Below, one piece after another: positions 55,186 to 63,833 of a stretch of DNA of 64,000 nucleotides. The position numbers and the translations under genes were made by a program. Each line of letters opens with the position of its first letter. Within the stretch, counting starts at the first letter, position 1. Origin of the DNA: Archaeoglobaceae archaeon (GTDB lineage: Archaea > Halobacteriota > Archaeoglobi > Archaeoglobales > Archaeoglobaceae); assembly GCA_026985525.1 (NCBI GenBank), contig JALSQI010000039.1, positions 1 through 64,000 on the forward strand, given 5' to 3'. Below the pieces are notes generated by a model that was not told where the DNA came from, made no database searches, and was given only the letters and a program-made list of their open reading frames with translations.

Positions 55186-56843
55186 CTCTCGCCCACCTCT
55201 ATTCCATAGCTTTCAAGAACTGGCTGGAAGAAAGCGTAACCTCCGTCAACAACTTTAACACTCTTACCTTTTTGCATTAGAAATCTTGCAGCCTCGTAGC
55301 TTCTCGTACCAACTTGGCATATGAGAATGGCTTTGTCAGGTACCTCTTCGTACCTCTCCCTAAGTTCAGATAGAGGTACGTTTTTTACTCTGTCGTCTAT
55401 TACGCTTCTCGCTAAGAACTCCTTCTCCGTTCTCACGTCAATAACTGTAAAACTTTCATCGCTCTTCAGCATTTCTGCAAACTCAAGAGGAGATATGCTT
55501 TCCACCAATCCCAAAAGCTTGTTCTTAGCCATGTTGGCAGAAGCTATTATCAGGTCTATAGCAGTAGAGTAAGGTGGTGCGTAAGCCAAATCGAAGTTAG
55601 AGAGGTCATCAACTGTAGCATTCATTTGAATTGCAGAAACTGCAATGTCTAATCTCTTATCTATAACTCCAAATCCAGCGGCTTGGAATCCAACTATTCT
55701 TTCTCCATCTGCTATCAGTTTCAACCTTATGGGTTTGTGTTCTGGATGGAAGTGGAATCTATCAGCCCCAGCAACTCTGCTAATAACTGGATTGCAAACA
55801 TCTCTTTCACACAAGCCCGTTCTTCCAACGTTCATTCCAAATATTTGGAATATCACTGTCCCAAGAACGCCCGGAAATCTTGAATCTATTCCGCATATGT
55901 TATCCCCTATAACTCTACCGTGCTTGTTAGCAACCGATCCCATTGGCGTATAGATAGGTTTACCCGTGATTAAGTGAACGTTTTCAACGCAATCCCCTCC
56001 AGCGTAAATGCTTTTATCACTCGTCTGCATTCTATCGTTAACTTTTATCGCCCCAGTTTCCCCAATTTCAAGTCCAGCTTTAACGGCAAGATCCACGTTT
56101 GGTCTTACTCCAGTAGCCACGACTACTAAATCAGTTTCTAATTCTTTTCCATTAACTATAGCTCCCGTAACTCTCTCACCATCGTTAAGAATTTTCTCAA
56201 CTCTCGAAGAAGTCATCAACTTTATCTTTTTCTTTATGTGGGATTCAACTATTCTCGCTACATCCTCATCTAAAATTGACGGAACTATGTGATTCATTAG
56301 CTCAACAACAGTTACTTCCATGTCCAAGTTGTGTAAAGCTTCTGCACATTCCAAGCCTATTAAACCAGCCCCGATTATCAAAGCTTTTTCTGCATCCTCA
56401 TCCCAAGCATCGAGTATTTTCTCTGCATCCTCCAAAGAGTGCAAAAAAGTTATTCCTTCGACTTCTTCCTGCAAACCCTCTATCGGAGGTTTAACGGGCT
56501 TAGAGCCAGTAGCTATTACCAGGTAGTCGTAACTGAATTCGTCTCCTTCAGTTCTGACTAACTTTTTGCTTCTATCTATCTCTACTACTTTCGTTTCAGT
56601 AAGTACTTCTATGTTTTTTACTTTTCTAAAGTAGTCCACATCTCTTACAGCTCCGTAAGTTGTTTCCAACAAGTTTTTCGGTTCCTGAAGTAAACCTCCG
56701 ACGTAAAAAGGTAAGCCACACCTCGAAATTGATGGATACTTTCCAGCTTCAATTACAGTTATTTTAGCCTCATCGCTGAGTCTTCTCACTCTCGCTGCAG
56801 CCTTTAAACCAGCAGCACCTCCACCAATTACTACTACTTCCAA
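55182..56843 (-). CDS. CoA-disulfide reductase/NADH oxidase with C-terminal rhodanese domain
   Basis: This flavoprotein has FAD-binding VVVIGGGAAGLKAAARVRR at the start, the catalytic cysteine in SISRCGLPFYVGG, NAD-binding ALIIGAGLIGLECAEAL, GGDCVE, and a rhodanese domain (about 455-545) with active cysteine in ICQVGTRSYEAARFL. Such fusions reduce CoA persulfides or polysulfides. The start is TTG 56843 after AGGTGATAGC; a longer frame upstream only runs antisense to moeA. About 553 residues. It is divergent from moeA1. Confidence 0.88.
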   Translation of the reverse strand: MEVVVIGGGAAGLKAAARVRRLSDEAKITVIEAGKYPSISRCGLPFYVGGLLQEPKNLLETTYGAVRDVDYFRKVKNIEVLTETKVVEIDRSKKLVRTEGDEFSYDYLVIATGSKPVKPPIEGLQEEVEGITFLHSLEDAEKILDAWDEDAEKALIIGAGLIGLECAEALHNLDMEVTVVELMNHIVPSILDEDVARIVESHIKKKIKLMTSSRVEKILNDGERVTGAIVNGKELETDLVVVATGVRPNVDLAVKAGLEIGETGAIKVNDRMQTSDKSIYAGGDCVENVHLITGKPIYTPMGSVANKHGRVIGDNICGIDSRFPGVLGTVIFQIFGMNVGRTGLCERDVCNPVISRVAGADRFHFHPEHKPIRLKLIADGERIVGFQAAGFGVIDKRLDIAVSAIQMNATVDDLSNFDLAYAPPYSTAIDLIIASANMAKNKLLGLVESISPLEFAEMLKSDESFTVIDVRTEKEFLARSVIDDRVKNVPLSELRERYEEVPDKAILICQVGTRSYEAARFLMQKGKSVKVVDGGYAFFQPVLESYGIEVGER

Positions 56844-56931
56844 GCTATCACCTGCCAAGCGTCGGTTTGTAAGCAAATAAAATTTGCTCACGAAACATTT
56901 AATAAATCGATGTGTACGTCTATGCATAACA

Positions 56932-58173
56932 ATGATTAAAAAAAGAAAAGCTCTAAAAGAAGCTGTAGAAGAGTTCTTGGGAGAAATAAAGCACAGAACT
57001 AAAAGAGAAAAAATTGAAGTTTTGGATTCGTGTAACAGAGTTTTGTTAGAAGACGTTAAAGCAAAATTGACAATGCCACCGTTCGACAGAGCTGCGATGG
57101 ATGGGTACGCTGTAAAAGCCGAAGACACTTTTGGAGTTGACGAGAGTAATCCTTCACTGTTGAGAGTTGTGGGAGAAGTTGAAACTGGAGAAGAGGCTAA
57201 GGTTAGAGTTGAAAGGGGTGAAGCTGTAAGGATTTCTACTGGCGCAATGATGCCTGAGGGAGCTAATGCAGTTGTGATGGTTGAATACACTAACGAGAGA
57301 GATGGATATGTGGAGATTTACAGGAGTGTAGCTCCGGGTGAGAACGTATCCAAAAAAGGTGAGGATTTCTTTTCCGGAAAAGTTATTTTAAAAACTGGCA
57401 ATGTTATCCAGCCTTTTGACGTCGGTTACTTGCTATCTGCAGGAGTTAGAAAAGTTGAAGTTAGCGGAAAAGCCAAGGTTTCTATAGCATCTACTGGAAA
57501 TGAAGTGTTTGACGTTTTAAAACCTTCCAAAGGTAAAATTCCCGACTCTAACAGGCCAAACATAATAAGCCACTTGAAAAGTTGGTGTGACCTTTTAGAC
57601 TTGGGGATAGTTAGAGACAGTAAGAAAGAAATGAGTAAAGCTTTTGAAAAAGCTCTAAGTTCAGACGTAATCGTTTTTACGGGTGCGACGTCAGCTGGGA
57701 AGAAAGATTACATGCCAGAAATACTGAAAGAGTACGGAGAGCTTTTAGTTCACGGAGTTGCAATAAAGCCGGGAATGCCCATAGCTCTTGGAATTGTAGA
57801 TGGTAAGCCTGTAATATTATTGCCCGGTTCCCCAGTAGCTTGTATGATTACTTTTAAACTGTTCGTCATACCCGCAATATGGAAAGTTCAAAACACAGAA
57901 GTTGTAGCTTATCCAAACGAAGTAATTAAAGCTGAGCTGAGCAGGAGAGTTCCTTCGACTGCGGGAACTAAGACTTTTGCAAGAGTTAAGCTGAAAAAAT
58001 TGGATAAGTATGTAGCGTATCCCGTCATGACTTCTGGTTCTGGAATTCTTTCATCTCTCTCAAACGTTCACGGTATAGTAGAAGTTCCTGAAAGCTTGGA
58101 AGGATTCGAGGCTGGAGAAGTCGTGGAAGTTAAGTTAACGAGGCATTTAGTAAAGTCAGAGCTGAGGTGGTAG
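56932..58173 (+). CDS. moeA: Molybdopterin molybdenumtransferase MoeA (first copy)
   Basis: MoeA inserts molybdenum or tungsten into molybdopterin. The 413-residue protein has PPFDRAAMDGYAVKAEDTFG, RISTGAMMPEGANAVVMVEY, KAKVSIASTGNEVFDV, FTGATSAGKKDYM and GVAIKPGMPIALG, the whole MoeA set. In place of the usual GG-T-S-A-G motif it reads GATSAGKK. Positions 57082-57348 are identical to the second copy. The 12 N-terminal codons before ATG 56932 are not used. Confidence 0.92.
   Translation: MIKKRKALKEAVEEFLGEIKHRTKREKIEVLDSCNRVLLEDVKAKLTMPPFDRAAMDGYAVKAEDTFGVDESNPSLLRVVGEVETGEEAKVRVERGEAVRISTGAMMPEGANAVVMVEYTNERDGYVEIYRSVAPGENVSKKGEDFFSGKVILKTGNVIQPFDVGYLLSAGVRKVEVSGKAKVSIASTGNEVFDVLKPSKGKIPDSNRPNIISHLKSWCDLLDLGIVRDSKKEMSKAFEKALSSDVIVFTGATSAGKKDYMPEILKEYGELLVHGVAIKPGMPIALGIVDGKPVILLPGSPVACMITFKLFVIPAIWKVQNTEVVAYPNEVIKAELSRRVPSTAGTKTFARVKLKKLDKYVAYPVMTSGSGILSSLSNVHGIVEVPESLEGFEAGEVVEVKLTRHLVKSELRW
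57082..57348 (+). repeat. 267-bp block identical to 58338-58604 (in moeA copy 1)
   Basis: Base for base, these 267 positions (89 codons, FDRAAMDGYAV through PGENV) equal those in the neighbouring moeA2 gene, offset 1256 bases. On both sides the two genes differ at DNA and protein level (PPFD against PTFD; SKKG against VFAG). This is a direct repeat confined to one domain. Confidence 0.95.
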
Positions 58174-58175
58174 TT

Positions 58176-60113
58176 TTGAGAAAAATTTTTAGAAACTTGG
58201 TTTCGATTGAAAAAGCGTTAGAGATAGTTGAATCGATGAAAAGCCTCGTAAGTCCAGAATTCGAAGTTGTAGATATAACAGATGGTTACAGCAGAGTTAT
58301 AGCAGAGGATGTTTTCTCACCTTTAGATGTACCAACATTCGACAGAGCTGCGATGGATGGGTACGCTGTAAAAGCCGAAGACACTTTTGGAGTTGACGAG
58401 AGTAATCCTTCACTGTTGAGAGTTGTGGGAGAAGTTGAAACTGGAGAAGAGGCTAAGGTTAGAGTTGAAAGGGGTGAAGCTGTAAGGATTTCTACTGGCG
58501 CAATGATGCCTGAGGGAGCTAATGCAGTTGTGATGGTTGAATACACTAACGAGAGAGATGGATATGTGGAGATTTACAGGAGTGTAGCTCCGGGTGAGAA
58601 CGTAGTTTTTGCCGGAAGCGACATAATGGCAGGAGAGTTGTTAGCCAAAGCTGGAAGTGTTTTAACTGCAAGAGAAGCTGGATTGCTTGCTGCAACGGGA
58701 ATAGGCAAAGTAAAAGTTTACAAAAAACCAGAAGTAGCTATAATATCAACTGGAAACGAAATATGTGGATGGAACGAAAAGCTAAAGCCGGGAAAGATAT
58801 ACGACGTAAACACGGCAACACTATCTCTCGCAGTAGTAGAAAATGGCGGAAAAGTTGTTTTTAGAAGAGTTGTTGGAGATGACGAGGAAGATTTGAAAAA
58901 AGCGATAATTGATGCGACTAAGGTTGCAAAAATAGTCATAACTTCTGGAGGAACTTCAGCTGGCGAAGGAGATATGATCTACAGATTGCTTGAAAGAATA
59001 GGTAAAGTCTTACTTCACGGAATTGCAGTTAAGCCCGGAAAACCTGCTGTTTTTGCAGTCGTCAGAAACAAGCCAGTTTTTGCTCTTCCCGGATATCCTA
59101 CATCTGCTTTCATGATATTCGAAGTTTTCGTATCTCCGTTTTTGAGGTACCTCTCAGGACTTAAAGAAGAGAAAAGAGAAGTTGAAGCGATAACTGGTGT
59201 TAGAATTCACTCACCTCAGGGAAGGAGAGAACTAAGACCGGTATGCTTAACAAAGACGAGAGATAGCTACTACGCTTATCCTATTAGTGGAAACTATTCA
59301 GCTATGGTATCAAAGCTCGCAATCGCCGACGGATTTGTAGAAATAGAGGAGAACAGAATAATACTCGAAGGAAAAGTTAAAGTAAAACTTTTTTCGACTT
59401 TAAAACCTTCAGATTTGGTGATAATAGGAAGTCACTGCATTGGAGTTGACGTCATACTAAGGCTTTCGGGTATAAGAGCCAAAACGATAAATGCCGGTTC
59501 TACTGGTGGTTTATTAGCTGTAAAGAGAGGTGAAGCTGATATAGCTGGAACGCACCTCTTAGACGAAAGTGGAGAATACAACGTTCCGATTATGAGAAAG
59601 CTCGGAGTTAATGCTCTCTTAGTTAAGGGATATTTGAGAGAGCAGGGATTTATAGTAAAAAAGGGAAATCCAAAAAAGATAAAGTGGTTTGAAGATTTGC
59701 TGAGAGAAGATGTAAGGTTTGTAAACAGAAATCCCGGTTCTGGAACGAGAGTTCTGTTAGACATGCACCTCAGAAAAATAGCTGAAGAGAAAGGAGAGAA
59801 GTTCGAAGAAATCACTAAGAAAATTAAAGGTTACGAAATAGAAGCAAAAACTCACACTTCCGTAGCAGTAGCTGTTCTATCTGGAAAAGCTGACGTTGGA
59901 CTTGGTATAAAAAGCGTTGCCGAAATGTACGGGCTCGATTTTATACCGGTTAGGGCTGAAGAGTACGACTTCGCTCTTAAAAAAGAGAAGTTGAACAAAG
60001 AAAGCGTTAGGAAGTTCTTAGAAACATTGAGGAGCGAAGAGTTCGCTGAGGAAATAGAAAAACTTGGCATGAGAGTGTGGGAGAGAACTGGAGAAGTAAT
60101 CGAAGTTAACTGA
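58176..60113 (+). CDS. moeA: MoeA-like protein fused to a PBP-like C-terminal domain (second copy)
   Basis: The first 400 residues are MoeA (PTFDRAAMDGYAV, ISTGAMMPEGANAVV, ISTGNEI, TSGGTSAGEGDMIYRLL, GIAVKPGKPAVFAV, LPGYPTSA). From about 410 a periplasmic-binding-protein-like domain follows (DLVIIGSHCIGVDVILRLSG, NAGSTGGLLAVKRGEADIAG, NRNPGSGTRVLLD, VAVLSGKADVGLGIKSVAEM), which probably senses a metal or substrate. TTG 58176 follows GAGGTGG and overlaps nothing. About 645 residues. The GTSAG motif is intact here, unlike copy 1. Confidence 0.92.
   Translation: MRKIFRNLVSIEKALEIVESMKSLVSPEFEVVDITDGYSRVIAEDVFSPLDVPTFDRAAMDGYAVKAEDTFGVDESNPSLLRVVGEVETGEEAKVRVERGEAVRISTGAMMPEGANAVVMVEYTNERDGYVEIYRSVAPGENVVFAGSDIMAGELLAKAGSVLTAREAGLLAATGIGKVKVYKKPEVAIISTGNEICGWNEKLKPGKIYDVNTATLSLAVVENGGKVVFRRVVGDDEEDLKKAIIDATKVAKIVITSGGTSAGEGDMIYRLLERIGKVLLHGIAVKPGKPAVFAVVRNKPVFALPGYPTSAFMIFEVFVSPFLRYLSGLKEEKREVEAITGVRIHSPQGRRELRPVCLTKTRDSYYAYPISGNYSAMVSKLAIADGFVEIEENRIILEGKVKVKLFSTLKPSDLVIIGSHCIGVDVILRLSGIRAKTINAGSTGGLLAVKRGEADIAGTHLLDESGEYNVPIMRKLGVNALLVKGYLREQGFIVKKGNPKKIKWFEDLLREDVRFVNRNPGSGTRVLLDMHLRKIAEEKGEKFEEITKKIKGYEIEAKTHTSVAVAVLSGKADVGLGIKSVAEMYGLDFIPVRAEEYDFALKKEKLNKESVRKFLETLRSEEFAEEIEKLGMRVWERTGEVIEVN
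58338..58604 (+). repeat. 267-bp block identical to 57082-57348 (in moeA copy 2)
   Basis: Second copy of the direct repeat described for 57082-57348, in frame with it and in the equivalent MoeA domain. Confidence 0.95.
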
Positions 60114-60121
60114 AGTGCAAA

Positions 60122-60145
60122 ACGAATAAAAATGTTTTTATTCGT
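60122..60145. promoter_or_regulatory. 24-bp inverted repeat between moeA2 and nikR
   Basis: ACGAATAAAAA and TTTTTATTCGT are perfect complements around a TG centre, 20 bases before the nikR start. It could be an operator for NikR autoregulation or a terminator hairpin of moeA2; the A/T-rich arms and the position before the nikR start favour an operator. Confidence 0.5.
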
Positions 60146-60164
60146 CAATTGTTAGAATTACTGC

Positions 60165-60578
60165 ATGGAAGAAGGAGTTACGAGAATTGGGGTAAGTCTT
60201 CCAAAAAATTTGCTGGAAGAATTTGACAGCATAATAAAGACAAGGGGTTATTCCTCAAGGAGCGAAGCTATAAGAGATGCTATAAGAAACTACATAGCTG
60301 AGTACAAGTGGCTTGAGAAAGAAGAAGGAGAGATAGTAGGCGTAATAACGATACTGTACAACCACCACTACAAGGGAACGAGTGATGCGATAATATCACT
60401 TCAACACGAGGCTGTTGACTTAATTGCTACTACTATGCACATACACTTAGACAGCGACAACTGCCTTGAGATGGTGATAGTAAAAGGAGAGATGTCAAGG
60501 ATAAAGAAGCTAATAGACAAAATAACTACTATAAAAGGAGTAAACAACGTCAAGCTTATAACTGCAATAAGGGAGTAG
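60165..60578 (+). CDS. nikR: Nickel-responsive regulator NikR
   Basis: NikR is a ribbon-helix-helix repressor with an ACT-like nickel domain. The 137-residue protein has [20 protein letters not shown] and [15 protein letters not shown] in the DNA-binding part. Nickel ligands are visible in YNHHYKG, LQHEAVD, and [13 protein letters not shown] (His-x-His and Cys). It is downstream of moeA2 and next to a strong inverted repeat. Confidence 0.95.
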   Translation: MEEGVTRIGVSLPKNLLEEFDSIIKTRGYSSRSEAIRDAIRNYIAEYKWLEKEEGEIVGVITILYNHHYKGTSDAIISLQHEAVDLIATTMHIHLDSDNCLEMVIVKGEMSRIKKLIDKITTIKGVNNVKLITAIRE

Positions 60579-61055
60579 CTATTGAAGTTTTTTTCCGAAT
60601 TCTACAAGCCCACCGCACTCGATTATTTGTTCGAGGAATTCTGGTAAGGGTTTTATCTCGTATTCCTCACCTTTAGTTTTATTTATGATAATCCCTTTAC
60701 TGTAATCGACTTCTATTTCGTCACCTTCTTCTATTCTATCCGCATCTTTGCACTCCAAGACTCTAAGCCCTATGTTTATAGCGTTTCTAAAAAATATCCT
60801 CGCAAAAGACTTTGCAATTACCGCCGAAACTCCAGTTGCTTTAAGTGCTAAGGGTGCGTGTTCTCTACTACTCCCGCAACCAAAGTTTTCTCCAGCAACG
60901 ACGAAATCTCCTTTTTTAACTTCTTTCGCAAATTCCGGTCTTACATTCTCGAAAACATGCTTTGCCAATTCTTCAGGTTCGTTTATGACTAAGTACTTAC
61001 CCTGAATTATCACGTCCGTATCGATATCATCTCCAAATTTCCAGACTCTACCCAT
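60579..61055 (-). CDS. leuD: 3-isopropylmalate dehydratase small subunit (LeuD/HacB type)
   Basis: The 158-residue small subunit swivels onto the large aconitase-like subunit. [36 protein letters not shown] and [16 protein letters not shown] are the family motifs. The substrate (isopropylmalate or homocitrate) depends on the partner, which is not in the window. It abuts the nikR stop on the opposite strand. Confidence 0.9.
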   Translation of the reverse strand: MGRVWKFGDDIDTDVIIQGKYLVINEPEELAKHVFENVRPEFAKEVKKGDFVVAGENFGCGSSREHAPLALKATGVSAVIAKSFARIFFRNAINIGLRVLECKDADRIEEGDEIEVDYSKGIIINKTKGEEYEIKPLPEFLEQIIECGGLVEFGKKLQ

Positions 61056-61086
61056 GAGAAAAAGCTGTTTGAGGAGTTAAAAAAAG

Positions 61087-63372
61087 TTATGGGAAGTAAA
61101 CGAATTCTCCACTTTCAACGTATTTTTCTGGATTTATTTTTCGCCTTTCCCCCTTTAACCACTTCTCCGCAGATAGCATAGCCCCAATTCTGTTAAGAGG
61201 CGTGTTGTTGTTTCCGCAGTGATAACTGTAAGTGCATTTAGGACAGCCCTCAATTCTACTGCAATCGCAGTTCTTTAAAACATCGTAAGCTACTTTAAAA
61301 GCCTTTTCCAGCCTTTCGAAGAGTAATTTGCTGAGTCCAGAACCACCTTTTACCGCATCGTAAACGAATATATCACCTTCTGGGGTAGATATTCCACCTA
61401 TGTGTTGACTTCCTCCAGTTAAAGCGTCGCTCGACTCTATTAATACGTGCTCAAGTGCGTGAAAACTTCCAGCGTAATAATCCTCGTAATCCCTTTCTTC
61501 AGGGAAAGGTGCGGTTAAAATGAACCCCTTAGTCGGGAAAGTGTAACTTACTGGATCTATGTAGCAAGTCTTCAGTTTTTTGTTGTTAAATATATCCTTC
61601 ACTACGTAACCGTAAACTGAAATAGTTATTTCCATGGAGCAGTAAGCGGAATCTTCTTTTAACAACTCTACTTTTTTCACTACGGGAATAGACGAGTAAA
61701 GAGGTTCGGTTATAAGATTAAACTCATCCTTAGAACACTTCTCTAAGATGGCTTTAGTGTTTTTCAGTTCAATGCACTTGTACTTAACACCTCCGTGAAT
61801 TATTAAGCTGCCGGGAAACAGCTCTTTTATAGCAACTGGAAGAGTTCTTTCACCAACTTTTTTACCTTCGTGTATCATATCTATTTTATCTCCTATGCCC
61901 CTCATGCTAAAGCTTTTCATAAATTCCATAGCCTTTTCAGAAGGAAATAGCTTCAATCCATGAAAACTCGCAAAACCTTTTTCAACTAAGTATTCCACTG
62001 CCTTCATCCATTCATCTCTTATTTCTAACAAATCGAGCGGCTTTTCTATACACATCGAGAGCAAGTGGTGTCTCATCAACTCTTCGTTCATCTTTTCTGC
62101 ATAGCAATGCATTTCATCTCTAAGGTATTCCTCAGGCTTGAGTTTGTAGTACTGAGCTATCGTATCTTCCTCTCTCATGAGCAAAATACCTATGCAGTCC
62201 TGACCTTTTCTACCAGCCCTACCAGATCTCTGAACAAACGTAGAGTAGTTTACAAGTTCTGAAATTACGGCATCTACATCTCCAATATCTATTCCAAGCT
62301 CCAAAGTTGAAGTCGAAACTACAACTGGCAGTTCACCGTGCTTAAATGCTCTCTCGACTCTTTCCCTCCTATCTCTCGTAAGACCCGACTTATGAACTTC
62401 AGCCATTATACCGTTTTGTCTCAAAATCCAAGCGGCGGTTTCAACGAATCTGTAAGAATTTCCAAAAACCAAGACTTTTTTACCTCTAAGTGCTGAAACG
62501 ACTTCGAGTAGAGACGTGTATATCGAAGGAGTTAGCCTCATGATAAAGTGCATCCTTGATTTTCTGTGATTCCCCGCAACGTGATAAAATTCCCTATCAA
62601 AAATACTACTTGCAAAATCTTTTGGATTTGCAATAGTGGCGGAAGAGCAAACAACTCTGTAGTCAGAAAACCTATCCAACCTAACGCTTAAGTAGTGCAT
62701 GTTTGTTCCAAGTATTCCAGAATAAGCGTGCAGTTCGTCAACAACTAAAAACCTTAGCTCTTTCACAACCTCTCTAAACCTTGGGTTGTTTCTAAGGTGG
62801 TAGTCTATCATGTCTGGGTTACTAAGCAAAACGTCTGCTTTTCCGGAAAAAACTTCTCTTCTTTCCTCGTAGCTCGAATCACCGTCGAACTTAACGACTT
62901 TCAATCCAAGAAAAGAAGAGTAGTAAGATATTTTCTCGTATTGATCCCTCGTTAAAGCCTTAGTCGGATAAAGCACTATAGCCATTCCTCCTCTACTGAT
63001 TTCGTCTATGACTGGTAAGGAAAAAGCCTCTGTTTTTCCAAAACCTGTAGGTGCTGTAATTACAACGTTTTCTCCTCGTTTAATCCTATCTATAGCTTCT
63101 TTTTGAAATGGGTAGAGTTTTTCTATCCCCCTACAACGCAGAGCTTCTTTCAGCTCTTTGGATAAATTAACTCTATCAAGCTCTACAGATGGATCTTTTC
63201 TGTAAGGTTCAAAACACTTATAAAAAATTATTTCGTCTTCTGTATCAAATAGGGGTCTTAGCTCTTCGTTTGGACATATTTCCAGATTTTTCTGTCTTCT
63301 CGTTTTTTTACTACATACACATCTACTTTTGAGCATTCCACATTTCGGGCAGAATAGGTCGTTGACGTCCAT
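61087..63372 (-). CDS. DEAD/DEAH helicase with N-terminal zinc knuckle and C-terminal DUF1998 domain (MrfA/Hrq1-like)
   Basis: The 761-residue protein starts with a zinc knuckle, CPKCGMLKSRCVC (residues 8-20). The helicase core has Walker A APTGFGKTEAFSLPV, DELHAYSG, CSSATIANPKDFA, and STLELGIDIGDVDAVIS with QRSGRAGRKGQ. The DUF1998 region ends with a cysteine cluster, CDCSRIEGCPKCTYSYHCG, as in the MrfA/Hrq1 helicases that repair mitomycin-type damage. The knuckle is like that of aIF1 in the same window. Confidence 0.87.
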   Translation of the reverse strand: MDVNDLFCPKCGMLKSRCVCSKKTRRQKNLEICPNEELRPLFDTEDEIIFYKCFEPYRKDPSVELDRVNLSKELKEALRCRGIEKLYPFQKEAIDRIKRGENVVITAPTGFGKTEAFSLPVIDEISRGGMAIVLYPTKALTRDQYEKISYYSSFLGLKVVKFDGDSSYEERREVFSGKADVLLSNPDMIDYHLRNNPRFREVVKELRFLVVDELHAYSGILGTNMHYLSVRLDRFSDYRVVCSSATIANPKDFASSIFDREFYHVAGNHRKSRMHFIMRLTPSIYTSLLEVVSALRGKKVLVFGNSYRFVETAAWILRQNGIMAEVHKSGLTRDRRERVERAFKHGELPVVVSTSTLELGIDIGDVDAVISELVNYSTFVQRSGRAGRKGQDCIGILLMREEDTIAQYYKLKPEEYLRDEMHCYAEKMNEELMRHHLLSMCIEKPLDLLEIRDEWMKAVEYLVEKGFASFHGLKLFPSEKAMEFMKSFSMRGIGDKIDMIHEGKKVGERTLPVAIKELFPGSLIIHGGVKYKCIELKNTKAILEKCSKDEFNLITEPLYSSIPVVKKVELLKEDSAYCSMEITISVYGYVVKDIFNNKKLKTCYIDPVSYTFPTKGFILTAPFPEERDYEDYYAGSFHALEHVLIESSDALTGGSQHIGGISTPEGDIFVYDAVKGGSGLSKLLFERLEKAFKVAYDVLKNCDCSRIEGCPKCTYSYHCGNNNTPLNRIGAMLSAEKWLKGERRKINPEKYVESGEFVYFP

Positions 63373-63375
63373 ATT

Positions 63376-63828
63376 TTAGCTCATTTCATTCATTTCTTTT
63401 GACAAAATTTCTATCTCCTCCATAGCTCTGTCTATGCTCTCCTTAATCTCTTCAAAAGTTGAATCGGGCAAATCGACGCCAATTTCTTTTATAGTTTCTT
63501 CTATACTCTCGTTCAGCTTTTTCTGCGTATCCTTAAGCAGTTGTAATATCATGGAGTAGTGTTCTTTCAGCTGAGTTAAAGCGTACCTCTTAAGCTTTTT
63601 CAAGTTGTCCTGTGCATCTTCAACAGAAACTTCTCCAGACATGAAGATATGAGTTATCGATTCGGCGTCGTTTCTAAACATGTCCAAAACTACTTCTGGA
63701 TCTCTCAAATCCTTAGAAACTCTTTTTATGTCTTCCATAGCCTCGTCAACAGTCTTTGACAACTCCATACAGTACTTCATAAGCTCCCCAATTTTTTCCA
63801 GATACGTGTTTCTATAAGCGAGAGTCAT
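63376..63828 (-). CDS. Helical coiled-coil protein of unknown function
   Basis: The 150 residues are nearly all helical and charged, in two or three long antiparallel helices. No cysteines beyond one, no signal peptide. The pattern resembles PhoU-like bundles, but no motif is conclusive. It lies 5 bases downstream of the hel308 stop and just upstream of the DUF1998 helicase, so the three form one operon and a DNA-repair link is possible. Confidence 0.6.
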   Translation of the reverse strand: MTLAYRNTYLEKIGELMKYCMELSKTVDEAMEDIKRVSKDLRDPEVVLDMFRNDAESITHIFMSGEVSVEDAQDNLKKLKRYALTQLKEHYSMILQLLKDTQKKLNESIEETIKEIGVDLPDSTFEEIKESIDRAMEEIEILSKEMNEMS

Positions 63829-63833
63829 GAAAC

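Noticed and set aside
56844-57290. N-terminal extension of the CoA-disulfide reductase upstream of TTG 56843
   Set aside because: It is antisense to moeA1 and Ser/Thr/Leu-rich; the flavoprotein starts naturally at the TTG with a ribosome binding site.
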